In this document: piece after piece, positions 19,003-30,486 of the stretch
How positions within the stretch are numbered: position 1 is the first letter of the stretch
Layout: every line of letters starts with the position of its first letter
The notes under the pieces: model-generated
Told to the model about the DNA's origin: nothing
Databases searched by the model: none
What the model saw: the letters and a program-made list of their open reading frames with translations, nothing else
Position numbers and translations under genes: made by a program
Assembly (NCBI GenBank): GCA_024867545.1
Contig: JANFNE010000070.1
Coordinates: 58,339 to 122,338, forward strand
Origin: Phytopythium helicoides
Lineage: Eukaryota > Oomycota > Peronosporomycetes > Pythiales > Pythiaceae
Direction: 5' to 3'
DNA length: 64,000 nucleotides

Positions 19003-21888
19003 ATGGACACCGCGGGGCCGTCGACCTCGGCGCCCGTGGCGATCCCACGCGCGCCGGAGGCTACGGAGGAGCTTGCGGACTGTGCGGGGGCCTCGCTGAC
19101 GTCGTCTGCGAGCTCGTCGGCGTCTCCCGAGCGCGTGGGGAGCGCTGGCGCGCGCCTGCGGAGGGACACGAGTCTCAAGATTTTCCTGCCGGCCGACGAC
19201 TTGGCGCTCAAGGCCATTCTGTCGCCCCCGCTGCCTGCCAGGAGCTCCAGCACCAACCAGGACGCCGAGGAGGAAGACGAGCGGGAACGGAGGTCCTCCA
19301 CGTCCTCGACGACTTCGAGCAATGGAGGGCATGCTGCACAGAGACTGGTCAAGAGCAAGAGCACGTCGGCGGTTGCGGCCGCGGCGGCTTCGTCGTCAAG
19401 TGGAGGCAACCTGTTTGACAAGTTGCTGTTCCGCACGCCCGACACGAGCAAGACGGCCAGCTCGTCGTCCTTGGCGGAGATGCCGGCATCTCCGCCAATG
19501 ACCTCCAAGGCCAAGACTTCGGCCGGGAGCCTGGTCGAGGAGGACCTGGAGATGGTCAACTCGGGCGTCGTGGTCATGAACACCAACCTGCCGCCGCCGC
19601 CGTTCGCCAACATGTTTGCGTGCGACTCGTGCAGAGAGGACATTGGCTCGCTGCTGACCAAGGGGAGACACCACTGCCGCAACTGCGGCGGCTCTTTCTG
19701 CGCTGACTGCTCGTCCAAGGCAATCATCGTACCCTTCCGAGCATACCTCGACCGCGGCGAGCAGCGTGTCTGCGATGCGTGCTTCCACCGCATCCAGAAC
19801 TTCCAGGCACAAGTGCGCAGCTCGCGCGTCACATGGGGAGGTCTTACCCCGCCGTCCAACGAGGAGTTTCGCCGCACGTTCAAGCTCCCGGAGAACGAAA
19901 ACCCCGTCACGATCTTCAACTGTTCGCTGTTCGTGGACATTACACCGTTCTACGGCCACCTGTTCCTCACGCGCCGACACTTTTGTTTCCAGCCGTACGT
20001 GAGCATGAGCCAAAACCGAAGCAGTCTAGACAACGTCGACGTGAGCAGCAGCTACACCGTGCCAGGCACTCCTCGAGCGCCGCCTCGTCCTATCAAGGTT
20101 CCCTACGATCGCATCGTGTCGCTCGTCAAGCCGCAGTTCTACTACATCAACGGCCTGCAGGTCAAAACGGACGCCAAGATCAAGTTTTTCCTGGCCGAGT
20201 TCAACGGACTGCGCGATATGTGCTTCTTGCGCCTGGACCAGCTCATCCGAGCTCGTCAGCAACAACCACATGGGAGCTCGAGTAAGCAGCGACACAACCA
20301 TCACCATCATCACCACAGCCATCCGACCAATGAGGAGATGGCGCAGTTGAGTTCCGATGACCTCATGCAGCAGGCAATGGTTCGCCGCAAATCGTACAAG
20401 AAGCTTGTGGCTGAGCAAAATGTCACCACTCCAGCATCTTCGTCGTCTGCAATGCTTACGGTAACGGAATCATCCGATGTGCTCAACTTTGCATCACAGC
20501 AGTCGACTGTTGGATACTTTGACATCGACGACAGCGGGGCAGGTCGCGATAGCGGGGAGTTCCTCGGCGATTATGATGCCACCGTCAGCGAGACCAGAGA
20601 ATCTACGTCCGAGCTTGACAATACTGGCTACCAAGCTGAAGCGGCCAGCTCAGAGATTGATGAGGACGCTGCATCGTCCATGAACTGCAGCAGCGACGAC
20701 GAAACCTTTGAGCCTCTACCTTCTGATGTGCTGCTGGATCGCACAACCATCTTGCTTGATTGCGATCTCCGTGCAGATGTCAAACAAGTGTTTGATCTGC
20801 TTTGGAACGATGACATAGGTCGCGAGTTTACCATCACAAACTTCGAGCTCGCGCGGGACATCAACATCAACGTTGGCAAGTGGCAACCGATTCCGAATGA
20901 CGCTAGTGAGATCAATCGCGGGTTTGTGGTCTCTACCGAGAACGATTACACTATGTACCGGCGAATTGAGACTCAGCACCCTCCAAAGATTTCTTTCCCC
21001 GGTCTCCCTCCGTATGCCGACTGCGTTCGCGTACAGCGATTTCGCTTGGACGCGAGCTCCCAGGGAGGAGAGAAGTGGGATCGATTCATCATCTCGGACA
21101 TTCACCGGCTTCGCAAGATGCCGTTCTGCGACTACTTTGAGATCGAGACTCGCTGGGTGTTCTCTCGCGACGGCAATAACTATTGCCATGTGCAAACTGG
21201 CCTGGTCGTCAATTTTCTCAAGGCGACGTGGTTCAAGTCACAAATCACGTCGTCAACGAAGTCGGAGTCCAAGGAGGCATACGAGGAGTGGGCTAAGCAG
21301 GCTGTCGAACACCTCGCCGTTCAGCAACAACGACTCATGGGCAACATTTCTTCCTCGGAGACTGTTTCGGCACCATCGCGCTCGCCAGTCAAGGAGCGCA
21401 CGCGTGTCAGCGTCCCGGTTGGCAAGCTGTCCAGCAGTGATGTGGAGCAATCTCCTGCTAGCTCTCGCTCAGCCTCTCCGATCGCTGCACGCGCTCGCGC
21501 TGTCTCAAACAGTGCTCAGTCGGCGATCGCGCGCGCGTGGACAGCAGCCACCACTCCTACCTCAGAGTCAGCCGAGTGCGATGATGACGGCGTGGTGGCG
21601 GACGTTCGTGGCCTCTTATCGCTCCTGGCGTCTTCGTCATACACGCAATGGATCGTCCTGCTGCTGCTGCTCTACTGCCTCATGGTCATCCGAAGCCAAC
21701 AGTTCCAGATCCAGCAGCTCGCGTCCACGACCACGATGCTGCTCGAGAAACTTCACGACCAGCACCATCATCCAAGTTCGTCACCCTCAAGCGCACCGCT
21801 TTCAGAAATTTGTCAGCAACAAGTGCTGGATGGCGCCATGCGAGCGCTCGAGCAGTACTTCGAGTCTGCAGGGGCGACACCGCCATGA
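19003..21888 (+). CDS. FYVE-GRAM-VASt membrane-anchored protein (Lam/Aster-like, putative contact-site lipid transfer)
   Basis: Intronless, about 961 residues from MDTAGPSTSAPVAIP. Seen in order: a serine-rich N-terminus; a FYVE zinc finger at about 207-262 with paired cysteines, the RHHCRNCGG core and CDACF end; a GRAM domain at about 285-370 (EEFRRTFKLPENENPVTIFN, GHLFLTRRHFCFQP); a histidine-rich linker with six consecutive His; an acidic region; a VASt/START-like domain at about 575-766 (CDLRADVKQVFDLLWNDD, EIETRWVFSRDGNN, TGLVVNFLKATWFKSQI); and one C-terminal transmembrane helix near 882-898. GRAM plus VASt plus a tail anchor is the plan of yeast Lam and animal Aster proteins, which move sterol at ER-plasma-membrane contacts. 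The added FYVE finger should bind PI3P on endosomes and is the unusual part. The start is chosen just after an initiator-like CATTCCGACACTTT; an ATG at 18898 is less likely. Confidence 0.9.
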   Translation: MDTAGPSTSAPVAIPRAPEATEELADCAGASLTSSASSSASPERVGSAGARLRRDTSLKIFLPADDLALKAILSPPLPARSSSTNQDAEEEDERERRSSTSSTTSSNGGHAAQRLVKSKSTSAVAAAAASSSSGGNLFDKLLFRTPDTSKTASSSSLAEMPASPPMTSKAKTSAGSLVEEDLEMVNSGVVVMNTNLPPPPFANMFACDSCREDIGSLLTKGRHHCRNCGGSFCADCSSKAIIVPFRAYLDRGEQRVCDACFHRIQNFQAQVRSSRVTWGGLTPPSNEEFRRTFKLPENENPVTIFNCSLFVDITPFYGHLFLTRRHFCFQPYVSMSQNRSSLDNVDVSSSYTVPGTPRAPPRPIKVPYDRIVSLVKPQFYYINGLQVKTDAKIKFFLAEFNGLRDMCFLRLDQLIRARQQQPHGSSSKQRHNHHHHHHSHPTNEEMAQLSSDDLMQQAMVRRKSYKKLVAEQNVTTPASSSSAMLTVTESSDVLNFASQQSTVGYFDIDDSGAGRDSGEFLGDYDATVSETRESTSELDNTGYQAEAASSEIDEDAASSMNCSSDDETFEPLPSDVLLDRTTILLDCDLRADVKQVFDLLWNDDIGREFTITNFELARDININVGKWQPIPNDASEINRGFVVSTENDYTMYRRIETQHPPKISFPGLPPYADCVRVQRFRLDASSQGGEKWDRFIISDIHRLRKMPFCDYFEIETRWVFSRDGNNYCHVQTGLVVNFLKATWFKSQITSSTKSESKEAYEEWAKQAVEHLAVQQQRLMGNISSSETVSAPSRSPVKERTRVSVPVGKLSSSDVEQSPASSRSASPIAARARAVSNSAQSAIARAWTAATTPTSESAECDDDGVVADVRGLLSLLASSSYTQWIVLLLLLYCLMVIRSQQFQIQQLASTTTMLLEKLHDQHHHPSSSPSSAPLSEICQQQVLDGAMRALEQYFESAGATPP

Positions 21889-22360
21889 ACATTATTATTC
21901 CTTATTGTAATCAGTCAAACCCAGAGCAAATAGACAATGGAGGATTCGAGTTGAGATTTTGATGATGAAACACACAAGCAAAACGCTTCTAATGGTGTCA
22001 TGCACTCATGGCTGCACCATGACAATGATGTCACCCTTCACGCTGACCGTTGTACTTACAACTTGTCGTCAGTTTCAATCCGTTTCCGAGTAGCATTGAG
22101 TCTGCTATTCCCAGCTCAACCGATCACATGCCGAAATTAGGCGGTAGCTTTTGCTGCCCCAAATTCAGCAAACTGCAATCGATCTGTGAAACCAATTGAT
22201 CTTGGAGGGGTGCTGCAGTCCAACACGCGCAAACTCGAGGTCAGCAGGAAAGTCCCGATTCGCGACGATTACGGCGCGGCATCGCCGCGTGTCCCCACCG
22301 TGCCGCTCGCTTAAGCTCCAGACCCGCCCCCTTCGTCACGGAGTCAAGTCAGCTCGCACC
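21889..22360. other. Intergenic stretch, 0.5 kb
   Basis: The 3' end of the FYVE gene and the promoter of the flippase gene, both on the plus strand. No gene is visible. Confidence 0.4.
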
Positions 22361-25300
22361 ATGCCAGGGGACGCCAAGTCGCCGGCGGCTGCCCACACGG
22401 AGCCTCGTGTGGCATTCCTTAATGCAGCCGACAAAAACCAACAGCTCATTTCGACCAAACGATATACTCGCAACGTGATCGTCACATCCAAGTACACGGC
22501 TTTGAGCTTTGTACCGAAGACCATCTTTGAGTTCTTCCGCGTCACGGCCAACATTTACTTTCTGGCGATTTCGCTGCTGCAGGTATTTTGCTTGGGCAAT
22601 GATTTTCTAGATAGGAAACATTCCTGACTCCGTGTATTGATTGTAGCTCGCGACTCCATGGTCTCCAACGAATAAATTCACGACAGCAGGGCCACTCGTG
22701 TTCGTGCTGTTCGTGACAATGGTCAAACAGGGAACGGAGGATCTCAAGCGTCATCGCGCCGATGAAAAGCAGAACAACCGCTTCTGTAGGGTGAGTAGCT
22801 CTAGCGAATCTTTGACAGTGAGAATATTCGGGATCTGACTGGATTGTTTGTGAACGATTAGATCATCAACGCTCGCGGCGAGATGGAGCTCATCACGTGG
22901 CAGGAGCTCCAAGTCGGCCAGCTTTTGTGCGTCGAAAACAACGAGGAACTTCCAGCTGATATCGTCATTTTGGCAACATCGGAGGAAGAGGGTCGGTGCT
23001 TTATCGAGACGGCAAATCTTGACGGCGAAACAAATCTCAAGCGGCGAGTGGCAGTGTCAGAGACAGCAAAGCGTGCCGGCTGGAGAGCACTCAACGCTCC
23101 AGCGCTCGAACAGCGTGAGGTTTGCCAAGCTGCTACAAAGCTCCAAGGCTCGATGGAGTACGAGCAGCCAAACAACCAGCTTTACACGTTCACTGGTCGT
23201 TTGCTGCTCAATGAAGGCGGATCAAGCCCGACCACTGTGCCGCTCGGTCCAGAAAACATCATGTTGCGTGGGTGCGGTGTGCGAAGCTGCTCGTTCGTGA
23301 TTGGTGTTGTTATTTTCACGGGCTCAGAGACGAAGTTGCTGCAAAATTCTCGCGCGGCGCCATCAAAGCAGAGCAAGCTCTACCGCACGGCCAATCGCTG
23401 CATGTTGCTCATCTTCCTCTCCATGTTTGTGCTCTGCCTCGTGAGCGCTATTGTTGCAGCCGCGTGGAACAGCAGCAATGGTGGGCGTCTGTGGTATTTG
23501 CCATCCGTGCAGAAAAACGATTTTGGCGACTTTATCGTCAACTTTTTCACGTTCCTCATCCTGTACAACAACTTTGTGCCGATTTCGCTGTATGTGTCGC
23601 TCGACATCATCAAAGTTCTGCAGGCAAATCAGATCACTGCAGATGCAAACCTCATGGCTGACGGTTTCCGAGCGATTGCTCGTACTTCCGATCTCAACGA
23701 GGAGCTTGGACAAGTTGAGTACATCTTTAGCGATAAGACCGGAACGCTCACGTGCAACCTTATGGAGTTTCGCAAATGTTCGATCGGTGGTGTTTCGTAT
23801 GGGTTCGGTACTACTGAGATTGGAAGGGCTGTCGCTGCAATGCAGCGTGCTGCTGCAGCAAGTGAAGCAAATAGCGTCATGTCGAGCCGAGAGAAAGACG
23901 CCGCTGTCATGGTAAATGTCAACGCTACTGATGACGCAGCATCTACGAATCACATTTCGCCAGCGTCGCCAGTGCAGCACCACTTTGCAGTACCCATGTT
24001 AAGTGCTGCACTTGACAGCGATAAACTTGGTCTTCCGACGTCAGCCACTGAACAAGTGGGTGATATGAAAGCTGCACAAGTCCACTACGATGAGATGATT
24101 CACTTTGATGATCCTTCGCTTTTGCGGCATCTTGGAGCAAATGGCACTCAATCTGAGCGAATTCACGAATTTCTAACGCTGCTATCCATTTGCCACACAG
24201 TGATTCCAGAGATGGATCATAAGACTGGTAAGGTGGCGTACCGTGCATCATCACCAGATGAAGAAGCACTTGTCAAGGCGGCTAAGTGCCTTGGGTACAA
24301 CTTCGTGGCTCCAGCGCCGCTTACAAAAGTTGAGGTTACGCACAAGCACCCAGCTATGAGCACTAACACCGCTCAGTTCACTATTTTGAACGTCAACGAG
24401 TTCAATTCAGCACGTAAACGCATGTCCGTAGTGGCCGTGAACGAAAAAAATGAGTACGTCTTGTACTGCAAAGGTGCCGATAACATGATGCTACCTCGTG
24501 CACTTCCAAACGAGCATGACGCGAAGACACTTGCGCATCTGAAGGGATATGCTAGCGAAGGTCTTCGAACGCTAGTGCTCGGCCGCCGTGTTCTGAGTGA
24601 CCAGGAATACAAGGAGTATAACGATGCGTACATTGCCGCGTCCACATCTCTGAAAGACCGCGAGGCGATGCTGGATGCTTGTGCAGAAATGATCGAGAAA
24701 GACATGACAATTCTGGGCGTGACTGCTATTGAGGACAAGCTTCAGGAAGGAGTTCCCGGCACCATCTTTGATCTCGCACAGGCTGGCATCAAGATCTGGG
24801 TACTTACTGGTGACCGCGAGGAGACGGCAATCAATATCGGCCACGCATGTCGGCTTCTTGACGACAAAATGCAACTGCTTTACGTGAACGCGGAGGATAT
24901 GGATACACTCGAGAAACAGCTTGACGCACTTTTCCACGACTCCCAGGTTCAAGAGTTGATTAAAAACAAGCGCTGCGCACAGGATTTGGCCATGATCTGT
25001 GACGGCAAGGCGCTGGTGCATATCTTTCCGTCAAAGGATATGATCAAGAAAAGCAACGCTGGCGGGAACGGGAATGCTGTAGCTGCACGGTCACGAGAGC
25101 TTGCACGGAAGTTGCTCAGTGTTGCAACTGTGTGCAAAGCGCTCGTCGCGTGCCGCGTCAGTCCTTCTCAAAAGGCTGAGATTGTCAACTTGGTACGTCG
25201 AGGCTCGGAATTACTCGCTCCAAACAAACGTGCAGCAAAGAAGATGCCTCAGCCGATTACTCTTGCGATCGGAGATGGAGCTAACGATGTCAGTATGATT

Positions 25301-26479
25301 CAGACAGCACACGTTGGAGTCGGTATCAGTGGCAAGGAAGGTGTGCAGGCTGTGAATGCTAGCGATTATGCTATCGCTCAATTCCGGTTCCTTAAGCGAC
25401 TCGTGCTGATTCATGGTCGATCCAACTACAAGCGCATTTGCAAAGTCATTCGATACTCCTTCTACAAGAACATTGCGCTCGTCGTGAGCCTGTTCTTGTA
25501 CAATTTTCACAACGGGCAGTCAGGTGCTCCTTTGTTCGAGTCGTTTGTGATGGCGGGTTGGAACTTTTTCCTCGCGTTGCCGATTATTGTCATCGGTATC
25601 TTCGATCGCGACTTGCCGGAGCGAGTTGTACTGCAATATCCAAAGCTGTACTTACCGTCTCAAAGCGATTCAGACCTCAACATCCCCGTGTTCGCTCTTA
25701 CTATTGGGAACTCGGCGGTGCACGCGCTCATCGTGTTTTGGGTGTGCTGGCTGTGCTACAACATGACCCACAACGTGTTTCTCATGGGTACTATCTTCTA
25801 CACGGCACTGCTTATGACTATGAAGCTGAAAGTGGCGTTGCTCACGCTCGTCTGGAACAAGTATCACCTGGCTGTAGTCGGTTTTAGTGTCTGGCTCTAC
25901 CTCTTCTTCCTCGTTGTGTATCCGCGCATGACGTTCTTGAGCTGGGATATGTATGGCGTCCCCGCGGCTATGGCCACTGAAGAGCTCCTGTGGAACCTCA
26001 TCGTTGTCTGTCCGATTGCAGCTATGTTGATTGACTTTACGGTCCTCACTGTGCAGCAGCAATTCCGCCCCCGCGTTGAGGACATTCTACGCGAGCGGTA
26101 CCCAGCGTCTGCCAACCAGGATAGCGAAGATGAAGAATCGCTGACTGAGGTTGGCAAGCGTGCGCTACATAGCGCGCAGAGCCTCAAGCTCACGGGACTC
26201 GTGCAGCTTCGCATTGGTGGCGGGTCTAACGGCGTGCTTCCCGACAAGGTGTTCATTACGGACGAGTCTGCCCTTGAAGATGAGCAGCGCAGCGCGCGTG
26301 TACGACAACTCGATCCGGAAAACCCGTTAAACAACACTTCTGTAGCACCACGCCTGAGTACGAGCCAGGCGTTCGACCGGTTTCAGAGCTTCCAGGAGCC
26401 AAACGATCATTCGGCTCACCCTGTGCGCCGTACCAGCAGCGCCAGCAACCTCGGCGTCTCTCGTACGGATTTGCTGTAA
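22361..26479 (+). CDS. P4-type ATPase (phospholipid flippase)
   Basis: Three exons, 22361-22582, 22647-22790 and 22862-26479, with introns of 64 and 71 nt, give about 1327 residues, slightly long for the family. Flippases use ATP to move aminophospholipids to the cytosolic leaflet. Seen: the N-terminal TTKRYTRNVIVTSKYTALSF-type sequence with FVPKTIFEFFRVTANIYFL; the actuator DGETNLKRR near residue 176 (the P4 signature DGET in place of TGES); IFSDKTGTLTCNLMEF with phosphorylated Asp about 413; the nucleotide domain with SPDEEALVKAAK; GDGANDVSMIQTAHVGVGI; and ten predicted membrane segments, ending with a 200-residue soluble tail. The sequence QFRFLKRLVLIHGRSNYKRI is diagnostic for P4 enzymes. 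Such enzymes usually need a CDC50 partner, which is not in the window. The gene has no frame problem. Confidence 0.97.
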
Positions 26480-26872
26480 TCGATTGCTTTTCATAAGGTG
26501 AAATTGGTCTCATGCTGTTGCTATTGCTTCTGCAGTGAATGGGTTTGCCTTCAACGCGCTCGAGAGCGGGACAGCAACGCTGCACGGAGACCCTGGACAC
26601 CCAGAGGTCGTGACGGCGCGCGTGCTGAGCTTCAACCAGGACCAGCACCGCCTCGGCTCGCTGCGCTCTATCGCCCCGCGCATTGCCGACTCGACCTAAC
26701 TTCTCCTCCCCTCGCTCTGCATCTCTTTCTCTCTCTCTCTGCTTGATCCGCAATACAACCCTCTATCCGCTTCAACTGACCGTCACTCTTGCTGGAAGTT
26801 GCTTTTTTGTGTGGTCGACACGATTATCATGACTGGTCCGCACGACACCATCGCTGTCACTAGCCGATCGCC
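26480..26872. other. Intergenic stretch, 0.4 kb
   Basis: No gene seen. A pyrimidine-rich tract (TTTCTCTCTCTCTCTGC, about 26723-26742) lies 130 bases upstream of the SURF2 start and may belong to its promoter or leader. Confidence 0.4.
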
Positions 26873-27676
26873 ATGACGACGCCCGCTGTGGACGCCGCCG
26901 TGCAGGCGCTGCTGGACGCGAACGACTTCCTGGAGCTGGTGACGACTGGCGAGGGAGATGGGCAACGCGTGCGCGTGCGCTGCGGATTGACGCAGCACGA
27001 GATGGTGCCGCGCGCGGACGCCATCAACACGTATCTGAGCTCCAAGAAGTTTGTCAAGGCGCGCGACTGGTACTGCTTCGACTACTCCAAGTACGAGCCG
27101 TACATCGTGGCGCACCGGCGCAAACCCAAGAGCCTGTACTGCAACGTGACGGGCACGGTGCTCAACCGCATCCCGGCCGAGGTGGAGAAGCACGTGAACG
27201 GCAAGAAGTTCAAGCGAATGAAGGAGCACGTGACCATCTCCACCAGCAAGCGCGAGGGCGAGGGAGCGGAGGCAGGAGACGACGAGTTCGACGCCAACGC
27301 GTTCGAGTTTGAGAACAGCCAGGTGCTCTACTCGGACGAGGAAGACGAGGACGCCCCCAAGGGCAAACGCGATGACGATGAAGACGAGGAGGAGGACATG
27401 GACGACGAAGAGGAACACGAGGAGGAAGGGGAGGAAGACGACATGGACGACCTGTACCCGGACGAGGGAGACGCGTCGGAGGACGAGCGCGTGCACGAAG
27501 AGGTGCAGAAGGCGCTGAAGGCTAAGGCAGGTGCGGATGACGCCAAGGTTGGCGGGAAGCCTGCTAAGGAGCCCAAAAAGCAGCCCAAGAAGCAGCCGGG
27601 CAAGCGCGCCAACCACGCCAAGGTTGTCAAGAAGCTGCGCCAGCAGACCAAGCGCATGCGGGTGTCGAGCGAGTGA
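26873..27676 (+). CDS. SURF2: Surfeit locus protein 2 homologue
   Basis: Single exon, 267 residues, close to the usual 250-260. Seen: the conserved N-terminal SURF2 domain with LLDANDFLELV, VRVRCGLTQHEMVPRADAIN, YLSSKKFVKA, SKYEPYIVAHRRKPKSLYC, and TGTVLNRIPAEVEKHVNGKK FKR. This is followed by a long acidic region (runs of D/E between about 150 and 205) and a lysine-rich C-terminus (KEPKKQPKKQPGKRANHAKV), suggesting a nucleolar or ribosome-biogenesis setting. The biochemical role of SURF2 is poorly defined; recent work links it to free 5S RNP. No frame problem; the start is the first ATG of the frame. Confidence 0.9.
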   Translation: MTTPAVDAAVQALLDANDFLELVTTGEGDGQRVRVRCGLTQHEMVPRADAINTYLSSKKFVKARDWYCFDYSKYEPYIVAHRRKPKSLYCNVTGTVLNRIPAEVEKHVNGKKFKRMKEHVTISTSKREGEGAEAGDDEFDANAFEFENSQVLYSDEEDEDAPKGKRDDDEDEEEDMDDEEEHEEEGEEDDMDDLYPDEGDASEDERVHEEVQKALKAKAGADDAKVGGKPAKEPKKQPKKQPGKRANHAKVVKKLRQQTKRMRVSSE

Positions 27677-28727
27677 GCAGGTTGCGTGTAAAGCTGCGGC
27701 TGTAGATAGAGTTCCCCCCACTGATAACATTGAATTTGTACTGCACACCAATCTTCCACCGTCTTTTCAACGTCGTCAAAGAGCACGGAGAAATGGAACT
27801 CAGTCGCGATCTTCGCATGTGTGCATCTCACCTCCACGAGATCGTGATGGTGCTGGTTGCTGACGACGTGTCCCCCGTGAAACGATTCAATAATGATGCC
27901 GTTGATGTCAGCGTCAGTAACTGCACCACTTTCAACTGTCACCTTCCAAATGCTTTGGCATCGCCCATAGCGCTCGATGGGGACGCCGCAAGATACTCAA
28001 ACCGCTGGTAATCATAATAACACTGGCAAAGCTTACCTTGGCGGCACTCTCAGGACTTGCAGGAGACATCGCTGCTGGTGCAGTCGGAGCTACTTGATGT
28101 CGACACCAGCTCTCTGGCCCCACTTGTGTTTGGCGACTTGCCCTAGCAGAGTCGCGTCTGCTCACCAATGAGCCGTCAGCAACATGCTCAGCGTCGCCAA
28201 CCAACGTTGTGCTCGACCAACTGCTAGCTACCACGTCGCCTGTCAGACTGCACATTGATTGCCCGACGAGCTGCTAGCTGACTGAAGACACGCGTACGAA
28301 GTCTACTACAGCCAAATCGTCTTAGATGGGCATCAGGAGTCCACTGCAATACCCATCGAGCCGCTCCACCTTCGCCACCCGTGTTTCTCGGGCGAAGGTC
28401 GCCTGCGCACCGACTTAAGTCGGAGGTGGTTGTCATCATGGAGGGTTCGAGTATGCTTGTCAAAGTGCTGCATATTCTATTGCAAAGGTTATTAATTGTA
28501 ACTTTATAAATCATAGTATAATGAGGTTTGTTCACAGTTTGATCAAATTACAAGCAAGGACTTCTAGTCCATGTATTCGTTTTAGAAGGTAATTTGATCA
28601 TCAACGGTCACATGCAGCTTCAACATGTAGTGACTCACTAAGTGGTGGTTGCTCGAATGGTCCTCACTTTCCAACTTGCTGAGCACAACACAAGCCCAAG
28701 GCTCAAAGTTCAAAGTTCAAAACTACG
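27677..28727. other. Intergenic stretch, 1.05 kb
   Basis: No gene I can support. Just before the next start (about 28702-28722) TTCAAAG is repeated in tandem. Minus-strand frames opposite 27328-27942 and 27932-28255 are serine-rich shadows without family features. Confidence 0.45.
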
Positions 28728-29045
28728 ATGTCTGTGGAGTGGGATTATCAGGGCTACGGGGAGGCCAGCAGCCTGGTGGACATCTTGGTGATGTCCTACC
28801 AGCTCAACGTGAACCTGCTGCGCGACCACATCTGCGCCGACGAGGGCATGTACAACCTGCTCAGGGACGCGATGCGCGCCAAGATTGGCCCGTCGTTCGA
28901 CATCAACCGCTTCAACAACCTCGTCCACCTCGCGAGCACCCCCGAGCAGCTGGCTGCCATCGAGTCGCTCCGTGAAGGGGAAGAGCAGCCCCGCGCGCGC
29001 CGCACGCGTCGAGGCGGCCACGCGCGTTATCATGGACGCGGTTGA
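28728..29045 (+). CDS. Small hypothetical protein, 105 residues
   Basis: Seen: MSVEWDYQGYGEASSLVDIL, then amphipathic helices (VMSYQLNVNLLRDHICADEG, LLRDAMRAKIGPS) and a basic tail rich in Arg and Gly. The composition, GC-rich third positions and sharp contrast with AT-richer flanks suggest a real gene, but no family is recognised. It converges with biotin synthase. No signal peptide or membrane helix is visible. Confidence 0.55.
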   Translation: MSVEWDYQGYGEASSLVDILVMSYQLNVNLLRDHICADEGMYNLLRDAMRAKIGPSFDINRFNNLVHLASTPEQLAAIESLREGEEQPRARRTRRGGHARYHGRG

Positions 29046-29278
29046 CTTGCTGCTCAGTGCTTGCAAGCGACGAGGCCGAATCAGCTTGTTTGTGGCAGCG
29101 ATCAATACGTGTTCAAAGCATTCCTGCAGCTTCGTCACCATTGAGCTCTCATTGCACTTTAACGTCGTCCATGAGCTCGGGATAATGGGGTACATTCGCG
29201 GCTTTCGCTTGCATTCGATGGCTTTAACATATTTGCAAAAAATCTCTCTCTCTCTGCGCTAGCGGCCTTCGGAACAAC

Positions 29279-30486
29279 TTAGGCGGCGACGGCCTCGGCC
29301 GCCTGCGGAGCCGAGTGCGTGACCTTGACGATGTACGGCGTTTGACGGTGCGGCTGGTGCGCGGGCTTGCCGGTCAGGCCCATGCGCTCGAACATGGCCT
29401 GGTCCTTCTCGAACGCCGGGTTGGCCGTCGTGAGCAGCGTGTCGCCGTTGAAGATCGAGTTGGCGCCCGCGAGGAACAGCATGCCCTGCTCGGCCTCGGT
29501 GAACGACATGCGGCCGGCGCTGAGGCGCACCATCGACTTTGGCATGAGGATGCGGGCCGTCGCGATCGTGCGCGCCATGTCAAAGGCCGTGACGGGCTCA
29601 ACGTGCTCCTCGAACAGCGGCGTGCCCTCGACCGAGACGAGCGCGTTGACGGGCACCGACTCGGGGTGCTCCTCCATGGTGGCGAGCGTGTGGAGCAGCC
29701 CAACGCGGTCGTGCTGCTGCTCGCCGAGGCCGAGGATGCCTCCGCAGCAGACCGAGATGCCGGCCTTGCGCACGTTCTCGATCGTCTTGAGGCGGTCGTC
29801 GTAGGTGCGCGTGGTGATGATCTTTGCGTAGTGCTCGCGGCTCGTGTCGAGGTTGTGGTTGTAGGCGGACAGTCCTGCCTCCTTGAGCTGCTTGGCCTGG
29901 TCCTCGGTGAGCAGTCCGAGCGTGCAGCATACCTCCATGTCCATGGCGCGCACGCCGCGCACCATGTCGAGCACGTGCTTGAAGGCGTTCTTCTTGCCGA
30001 CCTCTCTCCACGCCGAGCCCATGCAGAAGCGCGTGGATCCGGCGGCCTTGGCCCTGCGCGCCATCTCGAGCACCTCCTCGACCTTCTTGGTGGGCTCTGG
30101 CTTGACGAACGTCTTGTGATGCACCGACTGGCTGCAGTACTTGCAGTCCTCCGTGCAGCCGCCCGTCTTGATGCTCAGCAGCGTGCACTGCTGCACCTCG
30201 CGCGGGTCAAAGTGCATGCGGTGCACCGTGGCGGCCTTGTAGACGAGCTCCAGCAGCGGCTGCTCGTACACCTGCTTGACCTCCTCGTACGTCCAGTCCT
30301 GCAGGGGCGCCAGCTCCGTCAGTGTCCTCCGCTAAGTATCCATCCAGAAACGCCAGAACTCCAGGAACGCACGTGGCGGACTTCAGGCGACAGCCCCGGC
30401 ACCGTGAGCGACGCCGTCGACTGGGAGCGCGCGCCGAGGGCTCGAGAGGCGCGCGGGGCCACGCGCTGGGCCTGGCGGAGCAGCAT
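29279..30486 (-). CDS. BIO2: Biotin synthase, mitochondrial
   Basis: Converts dethiobiotin to biotin by radical-SAM sulphur insertion; in eukaryotes it works in mitochondria. Two exons: 30373-30486 (38 codons) and 29279-30331, separated by a 41-nt GT-AG intron, give about 388 residues. Seen: the Arg/Ser-rich N-terminus MLLRQAQRVAPRASRALGAR is a mitochondrial presequence. DWTYEEVKQVYEQPLLELVY opens the BioB domain; TGGCTEDCKYCSQS carries the CxxxCxxC cluster ligands (Cys 97, 101, 104). MGSAWRE, LGLLTEDQAKQLKEAGLSAY, NHNLDTSREHY and GILGLGEQ...R follow, and AGRMSFTEAEQGMLFLAGAN with FNGDTLLTT is the conserved end. The frame is clean throughout. The intron is very short, but without it the presequence exon and the enzyme are in different frames. 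Confidence 0.95.

Noticed and set aside
18747..19940. 397-codon open frame on the minus strand opposite the FYVE gene
   Set aside because: It is the low-complexity complement of serine/glycine-rich codons of a well-supported gene; no domain features.
20280..20340. Six-histidine run in the FYVE protein as a cloning-vector tag
   Set aside because: It lies mid-protein in a natural CAT/CAC-rich linker, with no vector sequence around it.
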